This document shows, in pieces, positions 14,633-22,284 of a DNA stretch of 26,277 nucleotides. This DNA is from Bacillota bacterium (GTDB taxonomy: Bacteria; Bacillota; Clostridia; Tissierellales; Sedimentibacteraceae), in contig JAEZGU010000134.1 of the NCBI GenBank assembly GCA_023416855.1, positions 1 through 26,277 of the forward strand. Direction: 5' to 3'. Made by a program: the position numbers and the translations under genes. Position 1 is the first letter of the stretch. Every line of letters starts with the position of its first letter. The notes below the pieces were generated by a model that saw only the letters and a program-made list of their open reading frames with translations, had not been told where the DNA came from and made no database searches.

Positions 14633-15925
14633 ATGACAATTATATCAGATGTTTATGCAAGAGAAATATTAGATTCAAGAGGAAACCCAACTATAGAAGT
14701 GGAAGTATGGACTGAAAGCGGCGGTTATGGAAGAGCAGGAGTACCTTCAGGTGCTTCAACAGGAGCTTTTGAAGCAGTTGAGCTTCGAGATGGAGATAAA
14801 TCAAGATATTTAGGAAAAGGCGTTCAAACAGCTGTAGACAATGTTAATAACATAATTGCTCCAGAATTAATAGGGAGAGACTCAGTAGAGCAAATTTTAA
14901 TTGACAATATACTAATTGATTTGGATGGAACTCATAATAAAGGCAAACTTGGAGCAAATGCTATATTAGGTGTGTCAATAGCTTGTGCTAAAGCTGCTGC
15001 AGATACATTAGGATTAGATTTATATCAATATTTAGGTGGAGTAAATTCAAAAACACTACCGGTTCCTATGATGAATATATTAAATGGTGGACAGCATGCA
15101 GATAACAATGTTGATATTCAAGAATTTATGGTTATGCCTGTAGGAGCAAAAAGTTTTAAAGAAGCTTTAAGAATGGGTACAGAAATATTTCATAGTTTGA
15201 AAAGTGTTTTGAAAGGAAAAGGATTAAATACTGCAGTAGGCGATGAAGGTGGTTTTGCACCAAATTTATCATCAAATGAAGAAGCTCTGACTACAATTGT
15301 AGAGGCTATAGAAAAAGCAGGATACACACCGGGCAAAGATGTGATGCTTGCACTTGACGTTGCCGCAACAGAGCTTTACGACCCAAATACAAAGATTTAT
15401 AATCTTGAAGGAGAAGGAAGAAAATTCACACAAGCTGAAATGGTAGATTTCTATGTTGATTTAGTAAATAAATATCCTATAATTTCAATAGAAGATGGTA
15501 TGAATGAAGAGGATTGGGAAGGCTGGAAAATGCTAACTGAAAAACTTGGAGATAAAGTACAGCTTGTAGGTGATGATTTGTTTGTTACTAACGCTGAAAG
15601 ATTAAAAAAAGGTATAGATTTAAAGATAGCAAATTCTATACTAATAAAATTGAATCAAATTGGTACAATAACAGAAACATTAGATGCTATTGAAATGGCA
15701 AAAAGAGCTGGATATACAGCAGTAGTTTCTCATCGTTCAGGTGAAACTGATGATACTACTATTTCTGATTTGGTAATTGCTACAAACGCAGGTCAAATAA
15801 AAACAGGCGCTCCATCAAGAATAGATAGAGTTGCCAAATATAATCAATTGTTAAGATTAGAAGATATATTGGGCTCAGCAGCACAATACAATGGAATAGA
15901 AGTGTTCTACAATATTAATAAATAG
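14633..15925 (+). CDS. eno: Enolase
   Basis: Converts 2-phosphoglycerate to phosphoenolpyruvate. 430 residues from ATG 14633; the ATG at 14621 is part of the SD (TGGAGGAAA, 14622-14630) and would add only MEEN. Residues seen: SGASTGAFEAVELRDGD (substrate loop), catalytic Glu205 in GDEGGFAPN, Mg2+ ligands Asp242, Glu287 and Asp314 (LDVAATE, SIEDGM, VGDDLF), catalytic Lys339 in ILIKLNQIGT, and SHRSGETDDT. Last gene of the glycolytic operon; an 11-nt-repeat-related hairpin follows. Confidence 0.97.
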   Translation: MTIISDVYAREILDSRGNPTIEVEVWTESGGYGRAGVPSGASTGAFEAVELRDGDKSRYLGKGVQTAVDNVNNIIAPELIGRDSVEQILIDNILIDLDGTHNKGKLGANAILGVSIACAKAAADTLGLDLYQYLGGVNSKTLPVPMMNILNGGQHADNNVDIQEFMVMPVGAKSFKEALRMGTEIFHSLKSVLKGKGLNTAVGDEGGFAPNLSSNEEALTTIVEAIEKAGYTPGKDVMLALDVAATELYDPNTKIYNLEGEGRKFTQAEMVDFYVDLVNKYPIISIEDGMNEEDWEGWKMLTEKLGDKVQLVGDDLFVTNAERLKKGIDLKIANSILIKLNQIGTITETLDAIEMAKRAGYTAVVSHRSGETDDTTISDLVIATNAGQIKTGAPSRIDRVAKYNQLLRLEDILGSAAQYNGIEVFYNINK

Positions 15926-15946
15926 CAGCATATGAATTTAATTACG

Positions 15947-15991
15947 ATTGATAGGCTATGGAGAAAGCCTTTTGCTCTATTGCTTATCAAT
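15947..15991 (+). repeat. Hairpin after eno related to the gapA-pgk repeat
   Basis: The arm 15947-15963 pairs with 15975-15991 at 16 of 17 positions (two G-U), loop of 11 nt. The left arm holds TGATAGGCTAT (15949-15959), and the right arm read in reverse complement holds TGATAAGCAAT (15979-15989), both fitting NGAYARGCRAT. No U-tract follows, so it may serve as an mRNA 3' barrier rather than a classical terminator. Confidence 0.55.
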
Positions 15992-16013
15992 TGCAAATCT
16001 ATAGAAATTTTAG

Positions 16014-16042
16014 TTGATTATAATATATTTTAGTGTTATAAT
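16014..16042 (+). promoter_or_regulatory. Extended -10 promoter of secG
   Basis: TTGATT (16014-16019), 17-bp spacer, TATAAT (16037-16042), preceded by TGT, giving an extended -10. It lies 40 nt before secG and separates secG from the glycolytic operon. Confidence 0.7.
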
Positions 16043-16081
16043 TCTAATGTTATTCAGATAAGATAGGTAGCAGGAGGTGGA

Positions 16082-16315
16082 ATGGTGGAAACTATAATGA
16101 GAATTTTGTTAATAATTGCAAGTTTATTTTTAATAGCAAGTATATTGCTTCAATCAGGTAAATCTGCAGGGATGTCTGGTGACATAGCAGGTGGAGCTGA
16201 GTCAATATGGGGAAAAAATAAAGGTAGAAGTTACGAAGGGAAATTAGAAAAAGCTACAGCAGCTTCAGCGATATTTTTCTTGATAGCTTCATTAATTTTG
16301 GTTGCTATTCAGTAA
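16082..16315 (+). CDS. secG: Preprotein translocase subunit SecG
   Basis: Small membrane subunit of the SecYEG channel. 77 residues from ATG 16082, 4 nt after AGGAGG; an in-frame ATG at 16097 would restore a more usual SD distance and give 72 residues, so the start is uncertain. Two hydrophobic helices (about 6-21 and 57-76) flank the conserved loop LLQSGKSAGMSGDIAGGAES with a basic WGKNKGRSYEG segment, the SecG signature. In many Firmicutes secG lies between eno and rnr, as here. The following 128 nt contain only a weak hairpin (16347-16373, then TATTTTT). Confidence 0.92.
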   Translation: MVETIMRILLIIASLFLIASILLQSGKSAGMSGDIAGGAESIWGKNKGRSYEGKLEKATAASAIFFLIASLILVAIQ

Positions 16316-16443
16316 TATTTTGTAATTAAATGGTAATGTTAATAATATTCTACATTCATTTAGAATTTAGAATTATTTTTGCATGTAATTAGCACGATTA
16401 TATTCGAGCTTAATATTTTATTAACAACGGAGGAACGTATTAA

Positions 16444-18468
16444 ATGGATATTTTATTTATTGCTCCTATAGTGGGAGTATTGGCATTGTTATTTGCTTTT
16501 TATAAAGCATCTAACATTAACAAAGCAGAACCAGGCAATGAAAGAATGAAAGAAATTGCTTCCTACATTCATGAAGGAGCTATGGCATTTTTAGCAAGAC
16601 AGTATAAGTCAGTTGGAATTTTCGCAATTATAATGTTCGTAGTTTTAATTTTCGCAATTGACTTCCCTACAGCAATAGCATTTGCTGCTGGAGCTGCTTG
16701 TTCAACTCTTGCAGGATATTTTGGAATGGTTGTTGCAACAAAAGCAAACGTAAGAACAACAAATGCTGCATATACATCAGGTATGAACAAAGCTTTAGAC
16801 ATAGCTTTCTCTGGTGGTTCAGTAATGGGTATGACAGTTGTTGGACTTGGTTTATTAGGAGTAGGTGCTTTCTGGTTAATGTTTAAGGATGCTAATGTTA
16901 TAACAGGATTTAGCTTAGGTGCATCATCAATTGCTTTGTTTGCCCGTGTTGGTGGTGGTATATACACTAAGGCTGCTGACGTAGGAGCTGACCTTGTTGG
17001 TAAAGTAGAATCAGGAATACCTGAAGACGATCCAAGAAACCCAGCAGTTATAGCTGATAACGTTGGAGATAATGTTGGTGATGTTGCAGGTATGGGAGCT
17101 GATTTATTTGAATCATATGTTGGTTCTATAATCTCTTCTATTACTTTAGGAGTTATTGCATTTGATGGAGGTAAAGGAGTTTTATTTTCATTATTAATTT
17201 GTTCAGTAGGTATAATAGCTTCTATAATAGGTACTATGTTTGTTAAGGGTAAAGAAGGATCAAATCCTCAAAAGGCATTAAACATGGGTACATATGCAAG
17301 CTCATTAATTGTAATGATTGCTTCTTTCTTCTTAAGTAATTCAATTTTAGGAACTTTACTTCCATTTTGGGCTATAGTATTTGGTTCAATAGTTGGATTA
17401 ATAATAGCAAAAATCACAGAAGTATATACATCTGATGAATATAAATATGTTAAAGAAATTGCTGACCAATCAGAAACAGGTTCTGCAACTACAATAATTA
17501 GTGGTCTTTCAGTTGGTATGAGATCAACGGCTTATCCTATAGTAGTATTAGCAGTAGGAATTATTGGTGCATATTTAATAGCAGGTTATACTCCAAATGG
17601 AATTGATACAATAAAAGGATTATATGGAATATCTTTAGCTGCAATTGGTATGCTTTCAACAGCTGGTATGACAGTAGCAGTAGATGCTTACGGTCCAATA
17701 TCTGATAATGCTGGTGGTATTGCAGAAATGTGCGAATTGCCTCATGAAGTTAGAGAAATTACAGATAAACTGGACTCTGTTGGAAATACAACAGCAGCTA
17801 TTGGTAAAGGATTTGCTATAGGTTCTGCTGCATTAACAGCACTTGCATTGTTTGCAGCTTATACTCAAGCAGTTGGTATTACAACAATCAACTTAACAGA
17901 ACCAACAGTTATTGCAGGGTTATTTATAGGTGGTATGTTACCATTCTTATTCTCAGCTATTACTATGAGTGCAGTTGGTAAAGCAGCATTCTCTATGATT
18001 GAAGAAGTTAGAAGACAATTTAGAGAAATTCCTGGTATAATGGAAGGTAAAGGAAAACCAGACTACAGAAGATGTGTTGATATTTCAACAGCAGCAGCTT
18101 TAAAAGAAATGGTAGTACCAGGTTTATTAGCTGTTTTAGTTCCATTAGTAGTTGGTTTCTTACTTGGAACAGAAGCTTTAGGTGGTTTACAGGCAGGTGC
18201 TTTAGTGTCTGGTGTTTTAATGGCTATTTTCATGTCAAACGCTGGTGGCGCTTGGGATAATGCTAAAAAATACATCGAAGGTGGAGCTCACGGCGGTAAA
18301 GGAAGCGAAGCCCACAAAGCAGCAGTTGTAGGAGATACTGTAGGGGACCCATTCAAAGATACATCAGGACCTTCAATCAATATCCTTATTAAGCTTATAA
18401 CAGTTGTTTCATTAGTATTTGGACCATTGTTAGCTCAATATGGTGGAATGTTATTAAAATTATTTTAA
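16444..18468 (+). CDS. hppA: Membrane pyrophosphatase, K+-dependent, probably Na+-pumping
   Basis: Integral membrane pump that couples PPi hydrolysis to cation export. 674 residues from ATG 16444 behind CGGAGGA, with some 16 hydrophobic segments as in the family. The PPi/Mg site is complete: DVGADLVGKVE (179-189) and DNVGDNVGDVAGMGADLFE (205-223), plus a C-terminal DNAKKYIEGG and GDTVGDPFKDTSGP. GNTTAAIGKGF (448-458) has Ala at the position that is Lys in K+-independent enzymes, so K+ dependence is expected. Glu223 in DLFESY is at the place seen in Na+-transporting enzymes, rather than the shifted Glu of H+-only pumps. Na+ pumping is inference from these positions. No homologue of other pumps is nearby, and a terminator follows. 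Confidence 0.95.
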   Translation: MDILFIAPIVGVLALLFAFYKASNINKAEPGNERMKEIASYIHEGAMAFLARQYKSVGIFAIIMFVVLIFAIDFPTAIAFAAGAACSTLAGYFGMVVATKANVRTTNAAYTSGMNKALDIAFSGGSVMGMTVVGLGLLGVGAFWLMFKDANVITGFSLGASSIALFARVGGGIYTKAADVGADLVGKVESGIPEDDPRNPAVIADNVGDNVGDVAGMGADLFESYVGSIISSITLGVIAFDGGKGVLFSLLICSVGIIASIIGTMFVKGKEGSNPQKALNMGTYASSLIVMIASFFLSNSILGTLLPFWAIVFGSIVGLIIAKITEVYTSDEYKYVKEIADQSETGSATTIISGLSVGMRSTAYPIVVLAVGIIGAYLIAGYTPNGIDTIKGLYGISLAAIGMLSTAGMTVAVDAYGPISDNAGGIAEMCELPHEVREITDKLDSVGNTTAAIGKGFAIGSAALTALALFAAYTQAVGITTINLTEPTVIAGLFIGGMLPFLFSAITMSAVGKAAFSMIEEVRRQFREIPGIMEGKGKPDYRRCVDISTAAALKEMVVPGLLAVLVPLVVGFLLGTEALGGLQAGALVSGVLMAIFMSNAGGAWDNAKKYIEGGAHGGKGSEAHKAAVVGDTVGDPFKDTSGPSINILIKLITVVSLVFGPLLAQYGGMLLKLF

Positions 18469-18507
18469 TTAAAATTTTTAACAACATATTATAATAGAAA
18501 ACATTAG

Positions 18508-18533
18508 AAGACTTCTTTCGGGAAGTCTTTTTT
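18508..18533 (+). terminator. Rho-independent terminator of hppA
   Basis: AAGACTTC (18508-18515) pairs with GAAGTCTT (18522-18529) around TTTCGG, with an uninterrupted T-run 18528-18533. Confidence 0.88.
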
Positions 18534-18534
18534 G

Positions 18535-18563
18535 TTGCAGATTTCATATTATTGACATATAAT
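18535..18563 (+). promoter_or_regulatory. Promoter of the hydrolase-Mur ligase-ddl cassette
   Basis: TTGCAG (18535-18540), 17-bp spacer, TATAAT (18558-18563), beginning 2 nt after the hppA terminator. The leader to the hydrolase start is about 85 nt and contains the 11-nt repeat units listed separately. Confidence 0.65.
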
Positions 18564-18583
18564 AGTAACAATAGAGTGGTAAA

Positions 18584-18615
18584 TGATAAGCGATGAATTA
18601 GCATAGATAAGTGAT
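18584..18615 (+). repeat. NGAYARGCRAT repeat units in the hydrolase leader
   Basis: TGATAAGCGAT (18584-18594) matches the consensus fully, and AGATAAGTGAT (18605-18615) has one mismatch, with a 10-nt degenerate unit between. Downstream, TCAATTGTTAAT (18628-18639) is identical to 12 nt at 11049-11060 in the gapA-pgk element. No clear hairpin forms here. Confidence 0.5.
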
Positions 18616-18655
18616 ATAGAAAAAAATCAATTGTTAATGGGGTGGTTAATTAGCA

Positions 18656-19429
18656 ATGCGAATCAAAGTTGACGATATTAGTATTAACTATATAGATGAA
18701 GGTCAAGGCAATGTTGTTTTACTTTTACACGGGTGGGGAGCAAGTATTCAAACAATGATGCCTATAGCAAATATTTTGAAAGATAAATGCAGAGTTATAG
18801 CATTGGATTTACCTGGTTTTGGTGAAAGTGACAAGCCAAATGAGCCATGGAACTCATATGATTATGCAAATTGTGTACATAAGTTTATAGAATTAAAAAA
18901 AATAGATAATATTATATTATTTGGTCATTCACATGGAGGAAGAATATCCATAATATTATCAAGTATGCATAATTACGTTAAAAAACTCATACTCATAGAC
19001 AGCGCAGGCATAATTCCAAAAAGAAAATTTAAATATTATGTAAAAGTTTATTCTTTTAAGTTGTTAAAAAAACTATATTTGATATTTAATAAAGGAAATT
19101 CAAAAGAACAGAAGTTAGAAAGGTTTTACAAAAAATATGGTTCAACAGATTATAAAGATTCAGATGGTGTAATGAGACAGACCATGGTAAAAGTTATACA
19201 TGATAATTTAGTTGAGTTACTTCATTTAATTAAAGCTCCGACACTTCTTATTTGGGGAGAAAATGATGAAGATACCCCTGTTTATATGGGTAAAATAATG
19301 GAAGAGAAAATTAAGGACAGCGGATTAATAATTTTTAAGGATGCTGGTCATTTTTCATATATAGATTGTTATGAACAATTTAAAGCAGTTATAAATGTAT
19401 TTTTAAAAGAAGATTTTATAGGGGAGTGA
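18656..19429 (+). CDS. Alpha/beta hydrolase
   Basis: Serine hydrolase of unknown substrate, 257 residues, probably cytoplasmic (no signal peptide or membrane segment). It starts at ATG 18656 behind GGGGTGG, a weak SD. The oxyanion-hole motif LLLHGWG (22-28), nucleophile elbow GHSHGG with Ser92, acid Asp204 in GENDEDTP and His232 in AGHFSYID form a complete triad. The cap region (about 115-170) is Lys/Tyr-rich. Only 4 nt separate it from the Mur-type ligase, so the two are probably translated together. Bacilli carry an esterase gene between secG and rnr, but this protein does not look like that esterase by motif context. A role in cleaving a cell-wall or lipid ester is only a guess from the neighbours. 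Confidence 0.88.
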   Translation: MRIKVDDISINYIDEGQGNVVLLLHGWGASIQTMMPIANILKDKCRVIALDLPGFGESDKPNEPWNSYDYANCVHKFIELKKIDNIILFGHSHGGRISIILSSMHNYVKKLILIDSAGIIPKRKFKYYVKVYSFKLLKKLYLIFNKGNSKEQKLERFYKKYGSTDYKDSDGVMRQTMVKVIHDNLVELLHLIKAPTLLIWGENDEDTPVYMGKIMEEKIKDSGLIIFKDAGHFSYIDCYEQFKAVINVFLKEDFIGE

Positions 19430-19433
19430 TATA

Positions 19434-21077
19434 ATGAATACTACAATAATTTTGTTTTCAATTTGTTGGTTTGCCCTTTGTTTTTATAAGCTTAAATTTT
19501 CATTACATATGATCCAAATTGAAGGATATAAAAATGAAAAATACATAGAATGGACAGAGAAGAATAAAGATAAAATATATACTCAAAAAGATAAAATTTA
19601 TACTGTACTTTGTATAATAAATACTGTATTTTTCTTATTTGCAGTAACAAAAGATAATGATAATTACAACCAATATGTATTGGCAGCCTCTCTTTTCACA
19701 TCTCTACTATTATTATTAAATTACAAAACAAAGTATACTTCAAAGAAACCTTTAGTTTTTACTCCAAGAGCAAAAAGATTATTTGCAATTGCCTTAGGTC
19801 TTACAATTATAGATTTTATAATTGTAATTTTATTAGTATATTTAGTATCAAAAGATTTTATTAAATTCTTTCCATTATGGTCGGGAATATTATCTATTGT
19901 TTATTTTTTTAGTTCATATTATATAATAGGAGCAAATTACATTGCACGACCTATAGAAAATAATATACATAAAAAGTTCTACAATACCGCGGCTAATAAA
20001 ATTAAGGACATGGAAGGTAGTTTAATATCAGTAGGTATAACAGGGAGCTATGGCAAAACAAGCACGAAATTTGCTGCGGCTACAATTATAAAAGAAAAAT
20101 ATAATGTTCTAAATACCCCTGATAGCTATAACACCCCAATGGGTCTAAGCAAAATTATAAATGATGAATTAACATATGAACACGATGTTTTTATTGCAGA
20201 GCTTGGTGCTACAAAAATAGGTGATATAGCCGAAGTCGCAGCTTTAACAAATCCCAAAATAGGAATAATCACATCAATAGGACCATGTCATTTAGAAACA
20301 TTTAAGTCTATAGACAATATAATGAGAACTAAGTATGAACTTATTGAAAATTTACCTGACGATGGAGTAGCTATATTTAACTATGACAATGAACATGTTA
20401 AAAAATTAGCTGATAAAACTTTTAAAGAAAAACTATTATATGGTATAAATAATATTGAGAACACTGATGTTTTTGCAACAAATATAGTTGTGAGCAATAC
20501 CGGCTCAAAGTTTACACTATGCATAAATGGTTTAGGAACTATAGAGTGCGAAACAAAACTCTTAGGGGAACATAATATATTAAATGTCCTTGCAGGTGCG
20601 GCAGCAGCTAAAGTTTTGGGGCTTACATTAAATGAAATAAAAAATGGTATAGCAAAAATAGAAAATGTAGAGCATAGATTACAACTTATTGATCCGGGAA
20701 CAGGAGTCATAGTAATAGATGATGCATTTAATTCAAATCCTGATGGAGCAAAAGCAGCATTGAATGTTTTATCCTCCTTTAAGGATAAAAGAAAAATAAT
20801 TGTAACACCAGGTATGATTGAATTAGGTGAACAAGAAGAAATAGAAAATGAAAAATTCGGGGAAAACATAGCTTTAGTTTGTGATATTGCCATATTAGTA
20901 GGTAAAAAACAAACTGTTCCTATACAAAACGGTCTTAGAAAGCATGGATTTTATGAAGAAAATTTATATGTGGTTAATTCACTAAAGGAAGCGACTAAAG
21001 TATTAAAAAGCTTGACTAAAGTAAATGATGTAGTATTGTTTGAAAATGATTTACCTGACACATATAATGAAAATTGA
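19434..21077 (+). CDS. Membrane-anchored Mur ligase (MurF-like)
   Basis: ATP-dependent amide ligase of the Mur family, 547 residues, starting at ATG 19434 behind GGGGAGTGATATA. The first ~170 residues are not the MurF UDP-sugar-binding domain. They hold about five hydrophobic segments (about 3-18, 57-71, 81-96, 115-138, 146-167) with basic loops. The central ATPase domain is intact: P-loop GITGSYGKTSTK (201-212, Lys208), Glu256 in AELGAT, His286 in SIGPCHLETF, and Lys300 in RTKYELIE at the carbamylated-lysine position. The C-terminal domain has HNILNVLAG (380-388), HRLQ, and IDDAFNSNPDGA (428-439). The match is best to MurF, and ddl lies 11 nt downstream, so D-Ala-D-Ala addition is plausible. 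Without the UDP-binding domain, a lipid-linked acceptor seems more likely than soluble UDP-MurNAc-tripeptide (inference). Confidence 0.85.
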   Translation: MNTTIILFSICWFALCFYKLKFSLHMIQIEGYKNEKYIEWTEKNKDKIYTQKDKIYTVLCIINTVFFLFAVTKDNDNYNQYVLAASLFTSLLLLLNYKTKYTSKKPLVFTPRAKRLFAIALGLTIIDFIIVILLVYLVSKDFIKFFPLWSGILSIVYFFSSYYIIGANYIARPIENNIHKKFYNTAANKIKDMEGSLISVGITGSYGKTSTKFAAATIIKEKYNVLNTPDSYNTPMGLSKIINDELTYEHDVFIAELGATKIGDIAEVAALTNPKIGIITSIGPCHLETFKSIDNIMRTKYELIENLPDDGVAIFNYDNEHVKKLADKTFKEKLLYGINNIENTDVFATNIVVSNTGSKFTLCINGLGTIECETKLLGEHNILNVLAGAAAAKVLGLTLNEIKNGIAKIENVEHRLQLIDPGTGVIVIDDAFNSNPDGAKAALNVLSSFKDKRKIIVTPGMIELGEQEEIENEKFGENIALVCDIAILVGKKQTVPIQNGLRKHGFYEENLYVVNSLKEATKVLKSLTKVNDVVLFENDLPDTYNEN

Positions 21078-21088
21078 TGGAGGTTGTT

Positions 21089-22243
21089 ATGAAAAGAATT
21101 GGTATAATTATAGGTGGAAAAACTGTTGAGCATGAAGTTTCCATAATTACAGGTTTACAAGTTTTTGATAACATTGATAAAACAATTTATGATCCAAAGA
21201 TAATATATATTCAAAAAGACGGAAAGTGGTACTTTGGTGATTGTCTTCATGATATTAATAATTATAAAGTAAAAAAGTTTGAAGGTTCTTATGAAGTTTT
21301 ACCGGGTTTTAAGGATGGAAAGCTTATTCTATATCCTCATCCGGATATAAAACAAGGACTATTTGGAAAAAAATATGATACATATACAATAGATGTAGTA
21401 TTTCCTGCAGTTCATGGAACAAACGTTGAAGATGGAGCGCTACATGGACTATTCCAAATGAATGGCGTACCATGTGCATTTGGTTCCGTTTTAAGTTCTG
21501 CTGTAGGTATGGATAAAGTTGTTATGAAACAAGTATTTGAAAACAATAAATTACCCGTTGTAGATTATATATGGTTTTATAGAAGTAGCTTTGAAGAATG
21601 TAAAAAAGAAATTATAGAAAAAATTGAAGAAATAGGTTATCCTTTAATAGTAAAGCCTGCAAATTTAGGTTCAAGTGTAGGGATAAGCAAAGCTTCAAAT
21701 TTAGAAGAATTGTTATTCTCATTAGAAGTAGCAATGAGCTATGACAGAAAAATAATAGTAGAAAAATGTATTGAAAATGTAAGAGAAATTAATTGTGCTG
21801 TCATGGGATATGAAAACAATTTAACTGCTTCTTTATGCGAAGAACCTATCGGTTGGAAAGAGTTTTTGACATATGAAGATAAGTATGTAAACAAAAAGAA
21901 AGATGCATCAGAATCTAAACGTAGAATTCCTGCAGATATAGAAAGTGAAGTTGAATTAAAAATTAAAAACTATGCAAAAGAAGCATTTAAAGCAATTGAT
22001 TGCTGCGGAGATGCAAGAATAGATTTTCTTTATGATGGCAACAATATATTTGTAAATGAAATTAATACCATTCCTGGATCCATAGCATTTTATCTTTGGG
22101 AAGGAATGGGGATATCATTTACTGATTTAGTGACTAAAATAATTGAATTAGCTGAAATTCAACAAGAGCAACAAAAATCAAATATCATTTCATATGATAT
22201 TGACTTGTTGAATAAGATGGGTAACAGCGGAAAACATAAATAA
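21089..22243 (+). CDS. ddl: D-alanine--D-alanine ligase
   Basis: ATP-grasp ligase making D-Ala-D-Ala. 384 residues from ATG 21089, chosen because TGGAGG (21078-21083) precedes it; earlier in-frame starts lie in the SD. N-terminal GGKTVEHEVS contains the substrate Glu, KPANLGSSVGIS (189-200) is the ATP-grasp loop, and VNEINTIPGS holds the metal ligands. Tyr266 in TYEDKY matches the tyrosine of D-Ala-D-Ala enzymes, whereas D-Ala-D-Lac ligases have Phe or His there. It is longer than E. coli DdlB (about 306) because of an extra segment around 45-95, common in larger Ddl forms. The usual GEDG/GENG is VEDG. Its partner is the Mur ligase immediately upstream. Confidence 0.93.
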   Translation: MKRIGIIIGGKTVEHEVSIITGLQVFDNIDKTIYDPKIIYIQKDGKWYFGDCLHDINNYKVKKFEGSYEVLPGFKDGKLILYPHPDIKQGLFGKKYDTYTIDVVFPAVHGTNVEDGALHGLFQMNGVPCAFGSVLSSAVGMDKVVMKQVFENNKLPVVDYIWFYRSSFEECKKEIIEKIEEIGYPLIVKPANLGSSVGISKASNLEELLFSLEVAMSYDRKIIVEKCIENVREINCAVMGYENNLTASLCEEPIGWKEFLTYEDKYVNKKKDASESKRRIPADIESEVELKIKNYAKEAFKAIDCCGDARIDFLYDGNNIFVNEINTIPGSIAFYLWEGMGISFTDLVTKIIELAEIQQEQQKSNIISYDIDLLNKMGNSGKHK

Positions 22244-22245
22244 GG

Positions 22246-22262
22246 GGCGGGTATTACCCGCC
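22246..22262 (+). promoter_or_regulatory. GC-rich hairpin between ddl and rnr
   Basis: GGCGGGT (22246-22252) pairs perfectly with ACCCGCC (22256-22262) around ATT. It is followed by TAATTTATT rather than a clean U-tract, so it is at best a leaky terminator. It is notable as one of the few GC-rich spots in this AT-rich DNA. rnr has no other obvious promoter in the 41-nt gap. Confidence 0.55.
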
Positions 22263-22284
22263 TAATTTATTAAGGGAGATAGAT

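Noticed and set aside
16347..16378. Terminator of secG
   Set aside because: Only a 6-bp AT-rich stem with an imperfect T-run; too weak to annotate as a terminator.
16379..16404. Promoter TTGCAT...TATATT before hppA
   Set aside because: The spacer is only 14 bp; no better pair was found, so the hppA promoter is left open.
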